Origin: Flavobacterium sp. IB48
GTDB lineage: Bacteria > Bacteroidota > Bacteroidia > Flavobacteriales > Flavobacteriaceae
Direction of reading: 5' to 3'
DNA: 64,000 nucleotides
NCBI RefSeq assembly: GCF_016405855.1
Contig: NZ_JAEFCA010000004.1
Coordinates: 22,459-86,458 of the forward strand
The number at the start of each line of letters is the position of its first letter. Within the stretch, counting starts at the first letter, position 1. Under the pieces are notes generated by a model. That model was not told where the DNA came from. It searched no databases and was given only the letters and a program-made list of their open reading frames with translations. The position numbers and the translations under genes are program-made. Of the stretch, positions 63,007 through 64,000 are shown piece by piece.

Positions 63007-64000
63007 TTAATTTTGTTCATTATTAAAAAATTGATCAAGAGCATTTAAATCTAAGATGTTTACACTGCGTGCTTTACTGCCTTCAAACGGACCAACAATA
63101 CCTGCTGCCTCAAGTTGATCGATCAAACGACCGGCTCTGTTGTATCCTAGTTTTAATTTTCGCTGCAATAAAGAAGCAGAACCCTGTTGTGCATTGACAA
63201 TTATCTCTGCCGCTTCTCTAAATAAAGTATCTCTTTCAGAAATATCTATATCAAGATTAATGCCACTTTCTTCGCCAACGAACTCTGGAAGCAAATAAGC
63301 TGTAGCATATGCTTTTTGTCCGCCAATAAAATCGGTAATTTTTTCCACTTCTGGAGTGTCAATAAAGGCGCACTGAACGCGAATTACGTCGTTTCCATTA
63401 GTGTATAATAAATCTCCGCGTCCAATAAGCTGATCTGCACCTTGAGTATCCAAAATAGTTCTAGAGTCAATTTTAGAAGTTACTCTAAACGCAATTCTGG
63501 CAGGGAAGTTGGCCTTAATTAAACCTGTAATAACGTTTACAGAAGGTCTTTGTGTTGCGATAATTAAGTGAATACCAATAGCACGCGCTAATTGAGCTAA
63601 ACGAGCAATTGGAACTTCGACTTCTTTTCCTGCAGTCATAATTAAATCGGCAAACTCATCGACAACCAAAACGATGTATGGTAGAAATCGGTGTCCTGCT
63701 TCAGGATTTAATTTTCTAGACTTGAATTTTTCGTTGTATTCTTTAATATTACGAACCATCGCATCTTTTAATAAAGAATAACGATTATCCATTTCTGTAC
63801 AAAGTGAATTTAAAGTATTGACAACTTTTGCATTGTCAGTAATAATAGCGTCTTCTGTATCTGGAAGTTTAGCTAAATAATGTCTTTCAATTTTATTGAA
63901 AAGTGTAAGCTCTACTTTTTTCGGATCGACCAAAACAAATTTTACTTCTGCAGGATGTTTCTTGTATAACAATGAAGTTAACACGGCATTTAATCCAACA
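63007..64000 (-). CDS. ftsK: FtsK/SpoIIIE DNA translocase, C-terminal part
   Basis: The frame enters from the right window edge (VGLNAVLTSLLYKKHPAEVK), so the Walker A region and the membrane part are outside. Present are Walker B (YIVLVVDEFADLIM), HLIIATQRPSVNVITGLIKA, the GRGDLLY loop and the C-terminal gamma winged helix (ASLLQRKLKLGYNRAGRLID), which reads KOPS-like sequences. Chromosome segregation at the division septum. The GTG at 63984 is internal, not a start. Confidence 0.95.
   Translation of the reverse strand, partial: VGLNAVLTSLLYKKHPAEVKFVLVDPKKVELTLFNKIERHYLAKLPDTEDAIITDNAKVVNTLNSLCTEMDNRYSLLKDAMVRNIKEYNEKFKSRKLNPEAGHRFLPYIVLVVDEFADLIMTAGKEVEVPIARLAQLARAIGIHLIIATQRPSVNVITGLIKANFPARIAFRVTSKIDSRTILDTQGADQLIGRGDLLYTNGNDVIRVQCAFIDTPEVEKITDFIGGQKAYATAYLLPEFVGEESGINLDIDISERDTLFREAAEIIVNAQQGSASLLQRKLKLGYNRAGRLIDQLEAAGIVGPFEGSKARSVNILDLNALDQFFNNEQN

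Noticed and set aside
1-64000. CRISPR array or Cas genes
   Set aside because: No regularly spaced direct repeats and no Cas-like proteins were found.

Overview
The window is chromosomal DNA of a Flavobacterium-like member of the Bacteroidota. The signs are low G+C content, promoters with the TTG-N19-TAnnTTTG architecture, two SusC/SusD pairs, an ECF sigma/FecR pair, a type IX secretion sorting tail, and RibBA, LptG, LolA and FtsK genes with Flavobacteriia-like sequences. No integrase, complete insertion sequence or CRISPR array was found.

Region 1 (1-10.95 kb): the left edge holds the start of a REP-associated Y1 transposase gene and a palindrome beside it. Next comes a leftward set of phage-derived genes. 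A divergent S24/LexA-type repressor sits at 10.25 kb with two twin operators. On the other strand run small early genes, a DUF3164 protein, a lysis cassette (TM/coiled-coil protein, CHAP-type amidase/peptidase, lipoprotein with a C-terminal TM that looks like a spanin) and then three tightly packed genes of unknown function (730, 1041 and 213 aa). No capsid, tail, terminase or transposase genes are present. I read this as a domesticated prophage module that may release a large protein, with the 213 aa product a possible immunity partner. This is the most novel-looking part of the window, and the functional reading is inference.

Region 2 (11-23.4 kb): a MarR-GNAT fusion; an ECF sigma factor, FecR anti-sigma factor, STN-containing SusC and SusD; a secreted two-domain GDPD-like/alkaline phosphatase protein; intergenic palindromic repeats; and a large SAM-dependent methyltransferase. 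The sigma and anti-sigma genes share a three-block upstream motif with identical spacing. The phosphatase suggests the system takes up a phosphate-containing substrate.

Region 3 (23.3-59.2 kb): about 35.8 kb of glycan-utilisation genes lies between two identical, co-oriented tRNA-Ser(UGA) genes. It carries two clan GH-D enzymes, an SGNH esterase, GH36, a GntR regulator, a sodium/sugar symporter, SusC/SusD, GH2-CBM32, GH95, GH92, a DUF5107-TPR protein, an MFS sugar porter, an AraC regulator, aldose epimerase, GH97 and a Tat-exported aldo/keto reductase. All recognisable hydrolases are exo-acting, and most cleave alpha-linked sugars (galactose, fucose or L-galactose, mannose). A TAGTATA-rich motif occurs at the promoters of both GH-D genes, the GntR gene and susC, and marks a probable GntR regulon.

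Region 4 (59.3-64 kb): core genes, all leftward: acyl-CoA thioesterase, RibBA (with a cyclohydrolase half that has lost its zinc ligands), LptG, LolA, and the 3' part of ftsK, which runs off the window.
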